Source: Geranomyces variabilis (lineage: Eukaryota > Chytridiomycota > Chytridiomycetes > Spizellomycetales > Powellomycetaceae). From it: a stretch of 64,000 nucleotides of DNA. Under the pieces are notes generated by a model. The model had not been told where the DNA came from, made no database searches, and saw nothing but the letters and a program-made list of their open reading frames with translations. The DNA lies in assembly GCA_027603065.1 (NCBI GenBank), contig JADGJP010000030.1:1-64000 (forward strand), in the 5' to 3' direction. Shown here piece by piece: positions 61,223 to 64,000 of the stretch (its first letter is position 1; the number at the start of each line of letters is the position of its first letter). The position numbers and the translations under genes were made by a program.

Positions 61223-61726
61223 ATGGCGCAGGGCAAGGCACAAGCCCAGCAAACAGACGTGCTATTGAGGAAGCAGTTACTTGAGCAGGCGCGTGCGAGA
61301 GGGCGGGCTGCGAGAAACGCCAATTCAAAAGGGGCGATACCCAGGACCTCGCAAAGCATCCCCAAAGCGACGGAACTTGAAAATGCGGAAAAAGAGGAAC
61401 AGAAGTGCAAGGACGACCTGGAGAAGGCGGAAAACCAAGTAGACGTAAAAAAGTGGGAGTTGCCTAAGAGTTATCACATCGGTACCGCCATGGACAAAGT
61501 CTCTACGCCATCAAATGATGAATTTCGCCATGACGTCCTGGACTACATGGACGGTGCCCTCACATACATGGCGAGTCAGTATAGAAGAAGCTCAAACGAC
61601 GTCAAGCCCACCGATAGCAACCCGCTCGTTGATGACACCGTCGATCGGGGAGATGGCGAACTGGAGGCGGTTTGCAGTAACCTTCAGTCGCTTCTGGAGT
61701 TGCTGAAAGCCCACCGCGGCTCCTAG
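61223..61726 (+). CDS. Hypothetical protein, helical
   Basis: An open frame of 167 codons. I do not recognise a family. The first third is Gln/Arg/Ala-rich and looks helical, followed by a charged heptad-like stretch with AEKEEQKCKDDLEKAE that may form a coiled coil, and an acidic C-terminal third. The Met at 61223 is simply the first in frame, and an upstream exon near 60959 is possible. Composition and codon choice are compatible with a real gene, but nothing else supports it. Confidence 0.35.
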   Translation: MAQGKAQAQQTDVLLRKQLLEQARARGRAARNANSKGAIPRTSQSIPKATELENAEKEEQKCKDDLEKAENQVDVKKWELPKSYHIGTAMDKVSTPSNDEFRHDVLDYMDGALTYMASQYRRSSNDVKPTDSNPLVDDTVDRGDGELEAVCSNLQSLLELLKAHRGS

Positions 61727-62293
61727 ACAGGATTGATTGTGACCCCCGACGCAAATCACCTCACAATCGCCGCGGGAGCGGTGGATCTTGGTAGCACACA
61801 TGCTCGGAGCGCGACCTTACGATGATTCCGAAGCGTTTCGACCTGCAAACCATCGAGTTTGTGCTTGCGGCCCGGGACGATCAATATTTGGATGAAGGTT
61901 GATACGTTATGGACGGTGCGGAAACAAATCAAGGACTTGGTAGAAGCGGAATCGGAGTTTGAGGAAACGGCGGAACCATTAGGCTAAATTGTCGCGTGTT
62001 TTGACCTCTAATGTGCACTTGTTACTAATGGATACTTATGATGGAACAAAATACAAATGGCCAAAACTGGACCAAAAATTTTAGGGGGCTGGGGATAACT
62101 TTGATGGGGATGCTGAGTATCATTCAACCCACCTATGCGCTCGCGTCCTTCGCGGTCGTCTGCTTTCCCGCGCCGCGGCTCGCACAGAACATTGAAGAAC
62201 GCTTGTCATATCAAACGTCTGCGTCGTGTAGCTGCGAGGAAAAACGTTTTTTACGAGATCCAATGTACGCATAAGGGAAGTCCTCGGGCTTGC
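61727..62293. other. Gap between two hypothetical genes
   Basis: I see no coding or structural signal in this stretch beyond short chance frames. Confidence 0.35.
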
Positions 62294-64000
62294 TTACCAT
62301 TTGAAGCAGACACCTTTCACTCTATGAGCCAGCTCTCTCAGATCAATGTCAGGCATAGGGTGCACAGTATCTTTGGGCGGTGATGGAAGGTGCTCCGGTT
62401 GATTAACAGGTGAGCGCGGAGGCGTGCCCTCCCGTCGCGGAGGAGGCAACGGCGCAGGGCTAAAACCGTCATCGAAAACAATACTGCCGGTTTCAAAGTG
62501 ATCGAGTTCGACAGAATGAGGCACGGATGCCGAAGTGGTTGCTTCAGGCTCGGCCACAGGCGCAGGCGCGTTCCAGTCTATCCCTAGAAATGTTACGTTT
62601 TATGAACACGGAGAAGTCCCTTCGTGCCTACGACATACAATCGCAAAACGAACATTCCCATAGGGTGGGTTCACCTGCTCGATCGATCTCGGCACAACCG
62701 CGCAACTACAGCCTGCTTAAGTCGAGTTTCCCCACAGCTCGCGATGTACAAAGCGGTGCGCGCTTTCGTGTGATTGGAAACACTTGTAAATTCCTTTCCT
62801 CTCTATCCTCTGACTGCGTTTCTCTCTGGCCATCTTCACGTTACGCCTAGGAAGTCAGGCCAGAGAGAGACGCACTCAAAGGATACAGATGATAGTGATA
62901 AGCAGGCAGCGCCCCGCTGTCCGCTATGGCCGTTGGCGCTACTGGCGAAGCCACCGTTGGGAAAGCCGTGCGATGCCCGTGTCGCACCACAAACTTTCGC
63001 CCGAGAGCATGGCCAACGTGGTCCGAGCGGCCTGGTAGCACGGTTCCAGTTGCCGGGAACCTGATGGTAGTGACGGTCGGAAGGCCAGCCCAAAATGCTA
63101 CGGAGAAGAGCCTCACCAGGTGAGCCAGAGGCACCAGTCGAAAATCCCCGTCTGGGGATTCGTGCGAGAGAGCATGCACCTCCTAGCAGTTCAGGAGAGA
63201 TATGGTTTAGGCCATGATCATCTTGTTCAACGCAACGCAATTGAGGCTTACCGGCCGTCCTCCCATTAGCTTGCCGTCTTCCACGGCCGCCACAACCCCA
63301 CCAAGCACCGTATGTTCCCAAGCGTCGCCTGCCTCTCCTCGTAGGAGACCGAGTGGGGTGCGCGAGGCAGATCCATTAGGCTGTACGGTGTTACCAATCC
63401 CAACCTGAAAGAAGCGCTACCGTTTAGCTTGATAGCTTGAATGTCCTACAAAGTAATCGATTGCGATTGCAAGCAAAGTACTCACTTGAACTGCAACACG
63501 TACGCTAGTTCATGCATGATTACAAAAGCAAAGTGGCATGCAAGAACGACGGTTTCCGTGTCATTTTTTGGTGAGCACATGGCACGAAAGAGGTTACCCG
63601 CAATCAAAATGGTCACTGGACCATTTGTTTGCAAGAGCGATATCCCCTCCCAGTCTTCCGGATGCGTAGCGTTTGATACGCCAAGAATCGGCCAATTTGC
63701 AGCGATTTGAGCCCTAATCTGCGGACCAGTGAGAAGCTGCGGCCCGCCGGGCGCTGCGATGATGTCCTCCATGTCTTCGATTTCCAGGAGCGATGGCGGC
63801 TCGGAAGGCGGGACCGGGAGGCACTGGTAGCGGAAGCGCGAGACCACCGCATCGCTTTGGAGCATGTGTTCGAGGAGCGAAAGCCCGGCGGTGAGAACCG
63901 GATTGTTTGCAGGACCTAGTGACATTCCCGCTGCGTCTGTAGGCCACCGCATCAGGTTCGCTGGCCAAGTCCAACCAACGGGGAGAGTGTTCACGTTGGC
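62294..64000 (-). CDS. Conserved-type protein with HELAY motif, partial at window edge
   Basis: A multi-exon gene running off the right end. Readable exons: one from the edge to about 63484 with PPSEPPSLLEIEDMEDI and MHELAYVLQF; one around 63400-63269 with GEAGDAWEHTVLGGVV and ending GGRP; one around 63193-62960 that joins in phase 0 as EVHALSHESPDGDFR and contains LVRLFSVAFW; and a last one near 62587-62294 that is Pro-rich and ends VCFKW. The link between the first two is uncertain. HELAY resembles the HExxH of zincins with Tyr for the last His, and the GEAG...E...GG stretch recalls fungal proteins of unknown function with a protease-like centre. I cannot assign a function. Confidence 0.5.

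Overview
The window looks like nuclear DNA of a fungus. It has short GT-AG introns of about 43-125 bases inside long high-GC coding regions, a split Zn2Cys6 regulator, a reducing PKS-NRPS hybrid, a fungalysin (M36) protease, an AASDH-type phosphopantetheinyl transferase and a trimethyllysine-dioxygenase homologue. A MASE1-type histidine kinase is unusual for the best-known higher fungi. I therefore lean towards an early-diverging, for example zoosporic, lineage, but this is inference. The gene models below were spliced by hand; exon phases close correctly in every model except the two small genes at the right end.

About 2-52 kb is a large secondary-metabolite gene cluster. From left to right: a 16-exon NRPS of about 5,137 residues (2039-18670, minus); an ABCC exporter (19513-23760, plus); a Zn2Cys6 regulator (25468-26846, plus); a candidate non-autonomous DNA transposon (26998-27951); a 14-exon PKS-NRPS hybrid of about 3,910 residues (28875-41509, minus); a PLP aminotransferase (42098-43577, plus); a free-standing carrier protein (44328-44713, minus); an Sfp/AASDH-type PPTase (45446-46530, plus); a trimethyllysine-dioxygenase-like Fe/2OG enzyme (47118-48755, minus); and a fusion of an HPPD/hydroxymandelate-synthase-like enzyme with a D-2-hydroxyacid dehydrogenase (49541-51722, plus).

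The parts form a plausible pathway. The HPPD-like/dehydrogenase fusion and the aminotransferase together contain the chemistry needed to turn 4-hydroxyphenylpyruvate into 4-hydroxyphenylglycine, with an NAD-type dehydrogenase in place of the bacterial flavin oxidase. The PPTase would activate the carrier domains: eight in the NRPS, two with an intact serine in the hybrid, and the free-standing one. The hybrid would build an acyl-aminoacyl chain, the NRPS would extend it and release it by its C-terminal thioesterase, and the ABCC pump would export it. The most unusual structural feature is a row of five carrier domains in the NRPS, followed by two condensation domains back to back and a remnant adenylation domain. 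All four divergent promoters of the cluster carry clustered GTGGC-type repeats that could be a shared operator.

The right flank (53-64 kb) appears to lie outside the cluster. It holds a secreted M36 metalloprotease, a MASE1 hybrid sensor kinase without a recognisable H-box histidine and with two receivers, a dispersed repeat on both sides of that kinase, a small hypothetical ORF and a partial gene of unknown function running off the window. The first 2 kb contain no gene I can support.
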